From Chara braunii (Eukaryota; Streptophyta; Charophyceae; Charales; Characeae): a stretch of DNA of 32,151 nt. Position 1 is the stretch's first letter; each line of letters starts with the position of its first letter. The notes under the pieces are model-generated. The model was given only the letters and a program-made list of their open reading frames with translations. It was not told the DNA's origin and did not search any database. A program made the position numbers and the translations under genes. The stretch is taken from the NCBI GenBank assembly GCA_003427395.1, contig BFEA01000001.1, positions 6,259,573-6,291,723 on the forward strand, written 5' to 3'. This document shows, piece by piece, positions 1 through 8,704 of the stretch.

Positions 1-20
1 AATCAACCTTTTGAATGATT

Positions 21-157
21 TTTTTTTTTTTTTTTCGTTTTTTTTTTTTTCACGCTCGATCAATCAATCAATCAATCAATGCGCACATGTTAATCAATCA
101 ATGTGCACATGTTAATCAATCAATGTGCACATATTAATCAATCAATGTGCACATGTT

Positions 158-190
<33 letters not shown>

Positions 191-258
191 GTCAATCAAT
201 TAATCAATCAAACAATCAATCAATCAATCAATCAACGAATTAATCAATCAATCAATTT
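21..258. repeat. Poly-T tracts, 22-bp minisatellite and (AATC)n microsatellite
   Basis: Two poly-T runs (about 21-50) precede a tetranucleotide AATC array from about 57 to 258. Inside it four 22-bp units start at 79, 101, 123 and 145. Each carries the palindromic core TGTGCACA (GCGCACA in the first) followed by TGTTAATCAATC or a close variant. The open frame across it encodes only an Asn/Gln/Ser/Ile tandem repeat and is not a gene. Confidence 0.9.
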
Positions 259-1062
259 TTTTTCCCTTCCCTCGGGACCAAAAAAAAACATCTTTTTTTT
301 TCGGTTTTTTTGAATGGGGGGGTACCCCCTGACACCCGACCCCCCCCCAGCCCATCCACCCCCTCAGCACCCCTCCGGAAGGCCGTGTACGGATGGCCCG
401 AAATCCGTACGTACGAACCGTACGGGCGCCGGGGGGCTGTGAAACCGCGCGTTCATTGAACATGGGTTTTCCGTTCAAAAACTGAACGGAATGCACGCGC
501 GTTCAATAAACGGGGCCGAACGCGGAGTTCAATTCCTCGTGGGGGGGAAAAAAAAAAAAAAAAAAAAAACCCTCAAAAAGTTTCGAAAAAAACATATGTT
601 ATGAAGAAAAATAAAATAAACAATATTTGCCTGAGCATTACATCTAAATTCGTTACCAAATTGGAAAACAAAATAAAAAATAAAAAATAGAAAAAAAATA
701 AAAAAAGAATTGAAATTAGTGAGCGAACACGATTTGACACCGCCATCTTTGGCGATTTGTCCTTTTTTTTTGCCTTAGCAAAATGACTCCAAAATTGAGA
801 GGCATATACCTCACATCATACAGAAGTCATCAAAACAAAATCAGAAAAAACAAGTTATTTTTAGGCATCGAAAGGGTTAAAAATAAAAATAAAAATAAAA
901 TAAAATTGAACGGCGTTCAATTTTGAACGCGGATTTAAATCCGCGTTCAAATGCACATTTGAACACGAATGCGCGTTCACGGCGTTCAAACGGTTATACA
1001 GCCAGGGGGGTGGTACATACGGACGTCTGGACGTGCGGACGGGCCGTACTCGTACGACGGTA
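259..1062. other. AT-rich noncoding DNA with embedded GC-rich palindromic motifs
   Basis: No gene is visible. The sequence alternates A/T homopolymer tracts with two GC-rich patches (about 360-530 and 905-1062). Both patches use the same vocabulary: repeated GTTCA/TGAAC words and CGTACGG/CCGTACG words. At 386-427 there are several overlapping CCGTAC/GTACGG inverted words, and at about 468-487 CCGTTC and GAACGG form a short inverted repeat. The shared motifs suggest two copies of one noncoding repeat, with AT-rich spacer between them. Confidence 0.6.
913..964. repeat. Three overlapping palindromes, one a perfect 30-bp palindrome
   Basis: Positions 913-930 form an inverted repeat with arms GCGTTCAA/TTGAACGC and a 2-nt centre. 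Positions 922-951 are a perfect 30-bp palindrome centred on TTTAAA with inner core GCGGATTTAAATCCGC. Positions 945-964 form another, arms GTTCAAATG/CATTTGAAC with a 2-nt centre. Neighbouring palindromes share arms, so alternative cruciforms or hairpins are possible. Confidence 0.85.
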
Positions 1063-1530
1063 TACACTGGCGGGTCACGGTCAGATATGATGTTCAGAGG
1101 TAAGCCGTGGTCACGCACGACTCGGTCAAACACGATGTCCGCGACCTCACGTGCACTGATGGCATAACGGCAAGGAACAAAGCGTGCACGCTTCATGAAG
1201 TGGTCAACGACAACCAGGATAACATCATGACCGCGGGGGGTCGGAGGACGAAGAGGACCAATAAAGTTCATCGAGATGGATTGTCAACGACCCTCCGGGA
1301 TAGGAAGAGGTTGGAGCAAACCATCACGCAAGTGGTTTGCACTGTTCACCTCCTGACAGGTGGGATAGTCTGCGACGTAGTCCTTCACAAAGTCCTTGCA
1401 CTTCGGCCAGACGTACAGGCGGCTCACACGAGCCAACGTCTTGTGGAAGCCCATATGACCGGCGGCTGCCTGGTCATGGAACTCTTCTATTGCCCGGACA
1501 TGTAGCAGTCCAGTGGAGGGAACGCAAATA
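1063..1530 (-). pseudogene. Integrase fragment of the outer Ty3/Gypsy element
   Basis: This is the integrase part of Pol, which in family members inserts element cDNA into the genome. Reading leftwards, a zinc-binding segment shows FHDQAAAGH and then YPTCQ, where family members usually have CPTCQ, so one zinc-binding Cys appears lost. The core follows with NFIGPL, then VVVDHF and IISDRD. The first catalytic Asp of the usual DFIGPL is Asn here (codon 1266-1268). In-frame TGA codons lie at 1284-1286 and 1560-1562; both fit former Trp codons. Homology ends right after ISDRDPP at about 1065, so the catalytic Glu and C-terminal domain are gone. Clearly dead; the family call rests on motif order and the continuous frame with RNase H. 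Confidence 0.8.
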
Positions 1531-1719
1531 CGGGGCTCTCTGGTGCCCTGTGAACCATATCAGTACACAAGACCGTTGTCCCCGAGAGAGTAGTTCGGGA
1601 TGGTCTTGCCACTCCGAAGGGTCGCGTGCATGTCGCGATAGTCGGGGCAGTGTCGGTACTGAGTGCAAAACTCGTCGATCACCGAGTGGTAAACGGTAGT
1701 GACCGAGATGGCAGCAAGC

Positions 1720-2270
1720 TGGATCTGCTCCAGATCATGGTCTGGGCGTCGGGATAAGGCATCTGCGACCCGATTAGTCTCACCCTTGATGTGTTCAGTG
1801 GTGAAACTAAACTCGGATAGGTCGCGCCACCAGTGAGCCTGTCGAGGAGTGAGTTTCGGCTTTGTCAGAAAAGCCTAGACAACAGAGTTGTCCATGCGCA
1901 CTGTGAATGGTGCCACGTGCAGGTAGTGATGCCAGTGCCGAGCAACATAAACTACTGCGAGAACCTCACGTTCATCAGCAGTATAGTTTATCTCGGTGGA
2001 CCAAAGATGACGGGAGTAGAAGGCTATCGGACAATCACCTGAGCGAGACTCGACAGTGCCGTCCTCGGCGATGAGAGGAGAATAAGCAATAGAAGGCTCA
2101 TAAGTAGCTGGACGAGTAGGCGTCAGGCGGAAAGCAGTGGTAGGGGTAGGAGGTGGGAAGCGAGGGATGCGAGGATGAGAGGAGGGGAAAGTCTGAGAAA
2201 GCACTGCTCCTACAACAAAGTCTGACGCATTGGTGGTAAGGATAAAAGGGCGATCACAATCGGGTACGTG
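1720..2270 (-). pseudogene. RNase H domain of the outer Ty3/Gypsy element
   Basis: This domain degrades RNA in RNA:DNA hybrids during reverse transcription. The motifs read TTNASDFVVGAVLSQ, then DEREVLAVVYVARHWHHYL, then RMDNSV, then the usual tail LTPRQAHWWRDLSEF and NRVADALSRR. The first catalytic Asp (TDASD in relatives) is Asn here (codon 2229-2231). A TAG at 1875-1877 interrupts the frame right after RMDNSVV. An insert of about 60 Pro/Thr/Ser-rich residues, reading for example PRFPPPTPTTAFRL, sits between the first motif and the Glu motif and is absent from typical Ty3 RNase H. It could be an in-frame gain or a degraded duplication. Confidence 0.8.
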
Positions 2271-3423
2271 AAGAACCGGTGCACATGTCACCGCCTTCTT
2301 GAGGGCGCGGAAGGCGTCCTCGTGGAGGGGTGTCCAAACCCATGGCGGGTTCTTCCGGAGGAGGGTGGAGGTAAGGATGTAGGAATACCTAGCATATCCC
2401 TGGATGAAATTACTATAATAGCTAGTAAGGCCTAGGAAGCTGCGAAGCTGCTTTGCGGATGTGGGGACGGGCCACTCCGCAATAGTAGTGATTTTCACGT
2501 CGTCCATGTGGAGACCCTGCTCAGACACGTAGTGTCCTAAGAAATCCACTTTGTGTTGTGCAAAGCGGCACTTGCTCAGCTTGGCGTAAAAACCATGTCT
2601 GCGCAAGTGGTCAAGGACGTCGCCGAGGTGTCTGAGATGCTCCTCAAGGGTACGACTGTACATCAGGATATCGTCGAGGTAGACGAGAATGTACTGCTCC
2701 AAGATGTCCCTTAAGATGTCGTTCATCGCCCTCTGGAAGGTAGCGGGTGCCTTAGTGAGGCCGAATGGCATCACCATAAACTCGTACTGGCCGAAGCGCG
2801 ATCGGAACGCTGTCTTCGGCTGGTCCGCTGCAGCGATCAATCTTTGTAAAGAAGCGGATGCCTGCTAGACGGTCAAACAACTCGTCGGAATGAGGAATGG
2901 GGTAGTTGTTCTTAATCGTGTAGCGGTTGAGACCGCGATATTCGATGCAGAGACGGAGAGTTCCGTCCGCTTTGCCAGCAAAAAGGACGGGTGCACCCCA
3001 TGGGGAGTTGTTGGGTTTAATGAAACCTAGTCTCAGGAGCTCCTCAAGCTGACACTTGAGTTCGGTGGCCTCGGGGATCGAGAGTCTGTAGGGTGCCTGG
3101 TGGTGAACACGATAGTCAGGCACAAGCTGGATGGAGTGCTCGACGTCGCGCATCAGTGGGATGTCGGCGTACGAGAACGACGATGGGAAAACGTCGTTGT
3201 ACTCTCGAATGAGGTCACGAACTGCGGGCTCCAGGTCAGTCGTATAGCGTGCGAGTTCCTCAGGGTCAGCGCTAGTGCACGACGACGGGGTGAACTCGAC
3301 GAATGGCGGAGGGTGGAAAGTAGAGATGAGAGCCATGGAGATAGAAGGAAGATCTGGTTCCAGAGAGATGAGCTTGGCGTCGGGACAACGTGGATTATAG
3401 TGCAAGAGATCCGTAACGTTCAC
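2271..3423 (-). pseudogene. Reverse transcriptase of the outer Ty3/Gypsy element
   Basis: RT copies the element RNA into DNA. From right to left there is a linker (about 3423-3130), then the fingers motif [27 protein letters not shown] (CIDYRGLN in relatives) and KIDR. The sequence then jumps to [20 protein letters not shown] in another frame at about 2838. The usual LRSGYHQ stretch is missing, so a short deletion of roughly 25 bases caused the frameshift. The active-site motif VYLDDILMYS is intact, followed by FLGHYVSEQG and the thumb SFLGLTSYYSNFI. The domain is well conserved apart from the deletion and the Asp to Glu change. Confidence 0.87.
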
Positions 3424-4210
3424 TGTAAAGAAGGTGACGTTGTCCTGTCAGATGAAGTGAGCGAACTGTCGAGGCGAGGTGACGGTGATAGTAGGAGATG
3501 GTGTGGGCACGGAAGACTCCGGGGGAGGAGGGTGGGGGCGTGGTGTCGCGGTGGTACCTATGAAAGGTACGTGATACGTTTGTCCACACTTCGTTTTGAG
3601 AACGAGAGTGTTGGTCGCCCAATCGGCCTCGATATCTGTGGAGCCGACGAGACGACGGAGTACCGAGAATGAAATCTTACATCGTCTCCATCACATGGAA
3701 ATGTGCAGAGGAGCGGTGGCGGCGAGACGTCGGCGAACAATCAGTCAGCTCGAGAGTGAGGAAGAAGGGGAGATCGGTAATCGTTTGATCGAAAAAGCGC
3801 TGGGTCGTGTCATCCCTTAGGGTGACGGAGATGGGAGTCGGAGACCTTGTCGTGGGTAAGCGGGCTTCTTTCACCACAAGTGGGTGAATGAGGCCTCCCT
3901 GAGAACCGGAATCCCACAGCGTTGAGTACACACTCGTGGAGGTCCCCAGTCGTACTGGAATGATCCGGAGCGTATGATCAGGGTCAGAGAGGATGGTGAG
4001 AAGGCAACACAGTGCAACGACATGGAGGGTGAGTCACTCCTGACGAGCCCGGAGCATGCTCAAGTCCAGAAGAGAGGACACAACGTCCTCGCGAGTTGCA
4101 AGCTGCTCACTACAACGGGCTGAGCGAATGGCTCGACGTGTCGGTAGTCACGGAGGGGTAGGAGGGGAGACGGTGGTCTGCAGAGGTGCACACGATACTT
4201 CGACAGAGGG
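3424..4210 (-). pseudogene. Aspartic protease and linker of the outer Ty3/Gypsy element
   Basis: The retropepsin that would cleave Gag-Pol is visible around 3700-4010. The active-site stretch STLWDSGSQGGLIHPLVV (about 3875-3925) carries D-S-G, a normal variant of D-T-G in many plant Ty3 elements. Downstream residues ISVTLRDDTTQRF fit the flap region. Between the protease and the RT linker (3424-3690) the frame is broken several times, and only Pro/Ser/His-rich fragments remain. Upstream (4020-4210) stop codons separate it from the Gag tail. Confident for the protease motif, less so for the linker limits. Confidence 0.7.
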
Positions 4211-5915
4211 CTAAGTACACTCTGTCGGGTCCAGCGATACCTCAGCTCCATTAGCGAGAGGGGCGAACCGCGACGGAGATGTCGGGAAGCCAACTATTGA
4301 GGAGGGCGCAGGTGTACTAGGAGGCGCCGCAGGGATGTGAGGCGCCGGGGGAAGACTAAGCATGACATTGGCGGGAAAGGTCAACGTAGTGGCGGTCGAG
4401 GGTGGCGGTGTAAGGGCACCGAAAGGAGTATGACCATCCTGGCGGCAGCGCAAACACCCACGCTGGCCCAAAATGGCCTCGTGCTCCTCAGCGGAAAGGA
4501 CACCTCAAGGAGGGACAAAACCCTGAGGGAGGTCCTGCTAAGGGACCTCGGGGGGCGATGCGCCAGCGTGATTAGAGTGGCTGCGTGCCCGGGAGAGGGT
4601 GGAAAGGATGAGCTGGAGGCGCTCGGCCATAGGGAGAGTAGAGTTCACCAGGTGGTAGTGGACGGCCTCGTTGAGATGGAGGTCGTCGCTATGGTCACCC
4701 TCAGGTGACAACGGGGCAAGAGCGTCCTGCTCACCATACTCGAGCGCACTGAAGAGGCGCGAGAAGTGACAACCCTGCTGCGCGGAATGGTGGGGGCAGT
4801 CGAGGAAAGGTGAACGGCGCTGGGAAGTGTCGTGAGAGGAGTGGGCGTAGCCAGTACGTTGAGGCTGGGAGGAGGAGGCGGGGTGAAGACGGGCCCGCAT
4901 CCGTTGATGGGTTCTGACGGCCTCGTAAGCCTGCGGGGCCAATGTGAACTCGTACCACCATAACTCGGAGCGGTACTCAAGGGGAAGGCTGGCCAAGAAA
5001 CCGTCAATGAGGGCAGCCTCGGGGAGGAACGTCAAATCATAAAGGAGGGGGGCATTCTGAAAGACCTGGATGTGGTGGTCCAGGCCGGCAGCGCCACCAG
5101 AGCCGGACCAGCGTGTGCTGACGACACGCTCGAATGCGTTAGTGATGTCATGTCGGCTTCTGAAACGATCCTCGAGGAACGTCTGAAAATCCATAAAGGT
5201 TGGGGTCCGACCCTCACGAAGAGAGTGCGTGTAGAAATCCTCCCAGACATCGAAATGACCGCCATGCTAGCGCGTGGAGAGGTGAGTCACCCACGTGTCG
5301 GGTGGGGCGCCCATGAGCTGGAGCGTGCGGGTGGCAGACTGGAGCCACCGAGACACGCGTATCCTTGTATCGTTGTACAAGGCAATGACCGTCAAGTGGA
5401 CGAGTGGTACGCCACCGTTTTGGCGGCGAGGGGATCGAGGAGCAGAGGGCTGTGCTACGACTGAGTAAGTCGGCGCAGGTCCTGGAGAAAGGGGCGCACC
5501 TGACTGTACGCCAGGGCCGCATGGGGGAGCGGCGGGGGCAACAACGGCAGACTGCGAGGGAGCTGCAGTAGAAGAGGTTTTAGCAACCGAGGGAATAAAC
5601 GAAGAGGGAGTTGCAATAGGATGGGGGTGGATAGGGTGCAGGGCGAGGGAAACGAGTCTACATGGAAAAAAGAGTAGAGGAAGAAGAGGGTGCTCCCGAA
5701 GGTGCGGCCACTTGTGAGGGTAGGGGTGGCTGAAGGCGTAAGAGGGCGAGTTCAGCCCGGGTTTGGGCAAGTTCGTCCTCGAGACGTCGATCGTAGATTG
5801 AGCGAGGAGTGGTAGGAGGAAGAGTGGGGGAAGTGGACGCACGAGTGAAGCGGGGCATCCCACAGGTGGGAGAGACAAGTGGCCCTCTGGTCGTGCGAAG
5901 GGGAGAGAGAAGCGG
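4211..5915 (-). pseudogene. Gag (middle and C-terminal part) of the outer element
   Basis: Gag would form the capsid-like particle and bind element RNA. From right to left there is a basic/acidic helical stretch YDRRLEDELAQTRAELALL (about 5745-5805), a Pro/Ala/Ser-rich linker with a frameshift, then a capsid-like core with RVSRWLQSATRTLQLMG (about 5320-5370). A frame change then leads into DFQTFLEDRFRSRHD and FLASLPLEYRSELW (5194 to about 4960). The C-terminal part (4211-4471) keeps a zinc-knuckle remnant CLRCRQDGH that lacks the final Cys of CX2CX4HX4C. At 5915 the coding sequence is cut by the 5' LTR of the nested element and resumes at 29338. Confidence 0.75.
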
Positions 5916-5921
5916 TGTCGG

Positions 5922-5949
5922 GGCAGAGACCCTTACAAGGGTATCTGCC
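5922..5949 (+). repeat. Terminal LTR hairpin
   Basis: Six bases inside the LTR start, GGCAGA pairs with TCTGCC and ACCCTT pairs with AAGGGT around a 2-nt loop, separated by one internal G-A mismatch. The same structure is kept in the 3' LTR at 22164-22191, where the mismatch is A-A. It could affect integrase recognition or act in the transcript; its role is not shown. Confidence 0.7.
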
Positions 5950-6905
5950 GGCATTTTGACGGCTCGCGGGAAGGCCCCGTTCTATCCGTAAGCTAACGGG
6001 GTGTTGGTAAGCGAGTAAAAGACAAAGTAAAGGTAATCCGCAGCGGCGCGACAAAAGATTTCATGGGTATCCCAACCCCGTGTACATATTTACATTTATT
6101 TTCTTATCGGGTATTGACCCCACGTCTGTCTTTGCAAAATTTGTTACTCAGACTCTAGGGTTGCGCACCCAAGTGGTTGTAGAAAGGGCGGTTGACGCTA
6201 CAAAGACATATCGCGGCGGAAACTACTAAAGGAAGGAAGCCCGCAACGACAAGGACGTCGGGGCTACCATTCCCCTTCGCCCCCACCATCGAAGCAATGT
6301 GCGACGACCTAAACAAAAAGTAGCTGCGCGACCCATCGGTCGCGCAAATCAGGGTTCATCGAAGGAAAAGACCAACGTTAGAAACACTTGAAGCACGATT
6401 GCAAAGGGGGGCGCTCGAATTAAAGGCCTATCCGAAAAGACTATTGAAGAGAACCTACCCTACCGCAATCCCTATAAGACTCAACCTCACTCCTACGCCA
6501 TGCGTGTGCACCATGCCGTTTAGCTAGACTAAAGTGGGTGTCCAAGTAATATGAGAGGAAGCCACGGAAATAGGCGCGTTGGGACCAAGCATTCCCCGAC
6601 ATTCCTACTACTAGGACAATGCGCGACGACCTAAAGAGAACACACCGGCTCGGAGGCGGCATAATAACGAGAAAAACTAAGGATTGGAGTTGAAAATTTA
6701 TCTACGAAAACCTACCGGAGAGAACACACCCTACCTGAATTTCTATAGGCCTGACTCCACGCCCACTACATACCTACCTACCCCACTTAGCTACTAGGAT
6801 CGGAGGGTGTGTGAGTGACGTAAAAGGTGGGGGGGATGCCACGGGGTTGCTGGCATTGCGCCTGGCGCAGACACTCATAGAGCAGTGGTGCCCCTCCCCA
6901 CGCAG
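5950..6905 (+). other. LTR noncoding part with a diverged ~320-bp tandem duplication
   Basis: No coding potential was seen. A degenerate tandem duplication spans about 6240-6790: CAATGTGCGACGACCTAAA at 6295 recurs as CAATGCGCGACGACCTAAA at 6617, and the downstream words (tatc.gaaaa...gagaac...cctac) also recur in order. The second unit in the 3' LTR (around 22860-22925) has about 30 extra bases that are missing here. Confidence 0.55.
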
Positions 6906-6908
6906 AAC

Positions 6909-7345
6909 TAAAGGCTAGCCCAGTCGGTTTGGGTGGCGGGCTACTGAATACAGGATGCAGGGATCAAGCCCGCACGCCTCCAACCAGACTGACTCCATTT
7001 TTGGGAAGCGGAGATGCGCTTGGTGCAGCCACTCACATAGAAGTGGTGCCCTTACATTTACAGAAGTAAGGGCTAGCCCAGTCAGTCTGGATGGCAGGCT
7101 GCCAAATATCGGACACAGGGATCGAGCCCGCGCACCTCCGACCGTCGGGCTAGCTCCCTTTTGGACAGGACCGCGGAGCCCGAGGAAAGGATGCCTCGAC
7201 AGTAATAAAGGAGCACCGCGTTTATCGAGACAAATACCGGCTGCGCTCGCTCTTACACCGTGGAAAGAACTAGCCCAATGGGTTTGCGGGCAAACTAACA
7301 ATCACGGGACACGGGGTTCGAGCCCATACGCCTCCGACTGGAGGG
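6909..7345 (+). repeat. Three tandem tRNA-like units with Pol III A and B boxes
   Basis: Each unit has a match to the A box TRGCNNARYNGG followed by a match to the B box GGTTCRANYCC. Unit 1: TAGCCCAGTCGG at 6916 and GGATCAAGCCC at 6961. Unit 2: TAGCCCAGTCAG at 7074 and GGATCGAGCCC at 7119. Unit 3: TAGCCCAATGGG at 7271 and GGTTCGAGCCC at 7315. A-to-B start distances are 45, 45 and 44 bases, the geometry of an intronless tRNA gene. Unit 1 also has a 4-bp D-stem (GCCC/GGGT). The acceptor and anticodon stems do not fold, so these are tRNA-derived, SINE-like heads and not tRNA genes. Confidence 0.5.
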
Positions 7346-8519
7346 CCAGCTTCTTTAAGCAGATGGTAAGGCAGGCACGATGGCGCCCAAGTCAGATACA
7401 GCGCAGTACAAACTCCACCACGCGATCTAAGAAATCACACGGCCATGGTCCGCCACCGGAAAGGCAAAACAACTTCAAATTTCTTCTCTGAGGCGATTAC
7501 GGGCGGACTCGATCTCTGGGCAGCAGGATAGAAGGACCCTGTGACCGTTGGGAGGAGGAACTAAGGGCAAACGAAAACGAGATGACAGAAAGGAAAACGA
7601 ACGGGATTTTCCTCGAATGATCATGCAACGGAGGACTCGAACCGCGGGCAGCAGGGAAAAGGCCGCGTTAAAAGGAAAATAAATAAAATAAAACAAAATG
7701 AAAAATGACAAAAAGAAAAACAAAAAGAAACAGACAAACTACGAGATGCCAGATGGCGCGTGGGAGGAAACCGCAAGGCAACAACTGGATCCGTTTCAAA
7801 CGGATTTCTGTTGTTTTATTTATTTATTTTTCTCTTATTATTTTCTCGTTTTTTTTTTTTTTTTTCTTTAGTAGCGTTTCTCTACAGCACCCCTATCAAT
7901 GGCCTGTATTTTTCTGTGTTCTAGGAGAAGATTCATTCTCAAGTTACATGATCAGTGGGACTGCGCCAGAGGGAAAATGGGTGCCCCACGCCCATACTGC
8001 ACCTGGATTCGAACCAGAGTGTCTGGTATAGCACCACGNGAGGGCCGTGGCTGTAGTTGGCGAGGAGTAACGGCCATTATGGCCCCTCCTTTGGCCTCAG
8101 NCGGGCCATGATAGCTACCCTGCAGACTCGGCATCCGCACATTGGATCTTTCTGATCCTAGGGGTGGGGGTGAGTGCCNNGGAAGAGACACTTGCACATG
8201 GGAAGTANGAATAAAGGAATAATGGCGTGATTCCCGCCATTGAGATCAGTGGATCTCATGGTTGGGGATCCAGCAGAAGAACGGAGGGCTAGGACTNAAT
8301 AAAACACTAAGTCCAGCCTCCTCTNGACGTACCTGTACTAAGAAAAATAGTCAGGTACGTCAAACTTTAAAAATTCATAACTCCTAGAATAATGGTCAGA
8401 AAAATACAAGAAAAACTGTTTCAGAGATGAGACAGTGTCGGCCATGTCCTGATAATTATGAGATGACTGATTGAACTAACCCTGAATAGATAAAAACGAG
8501 AGAAAGGGGAATAGTCAAA
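7346..8519 (+). other. LTR noncoding part with minus-strand B-box-like motifs and Ns
   Basis: No gene is seen. Two perfect B boxes lie on the minus strand: the complement of 7633-7643 reads GGTTCGAGTCC and the complement of 8004-8014 reads GGTTCGAATCC. The second sits in a T-arm-like hairpin, CTGG and CCAG around TTCGAAT. Just upstream on that strand CCACG and CGTGG flank a 7-nt loop, like an anticodon stem. A T-rich tract occupies about 7810-7870. Ambiguous bases occur at 8039, 8101, 8179-8180, 8208, 8297 and 8326. Confidence 0.5.
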
Positions 8520-8704
8520 GTCAAACGCACTAAGTGTGCGGTTGCGGTGCGACGACGTCACACCGTCGATCTCACAAAAATCGAGGGCCCAGGGCCATCT
8601 CGAATTATTGCCTAGGGGCTAGAGTGTCGAGGCACACTCTCCATTTCNAATTATTGTCTAAGGGCTAGAGTGTCGAGGCACACTCTCCAACTCGACTATA
8701 AAAG
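8520..8704 (+). promoter_or_regulatory. LTR promoter candidate: dyads, tandem hairpins and TATA box
   Basis: A near-palindrome CGCACTAAGTGTGCG and a GACGTC core (8526-8560) precede a 46-bp tandem duplication (about 8601-8692). Each duplicated unit contains the hairpin AGAGTGT-CGAGGC-ACACTCT. Four bases after the second unit comes TATAAAAG at 8697-8704. The arrangement of upstream tandem dyads followed by a TATA box fits an LTR enhancer and core promoter. Transcription was not tested. Confidence 0.55.

Noticed and set aside
125-313. 62-aa open frame rich in Asn, Gln and Ser
   Set aside because: It is the translation of a tetranucleotide microsatellite running into a T-rich tract.
3100-3672. 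190-aa plus-strand frame opposite RT
   Set aside because: It is the antisense shadow of the minus-strand RT and linker, which carry clear family motifs.
5658-5954. Minus-strand frame running across 5916
   Set aside because: A chimera created by the insertion: its first codons come from the LTR and the rest from the outer Gag.
6909-7345. Functional tRNA genes
   Set aside because: A and B boxes fit, but acceptor and anticodon stems do not pair; kept only as tRNA-like repeats.
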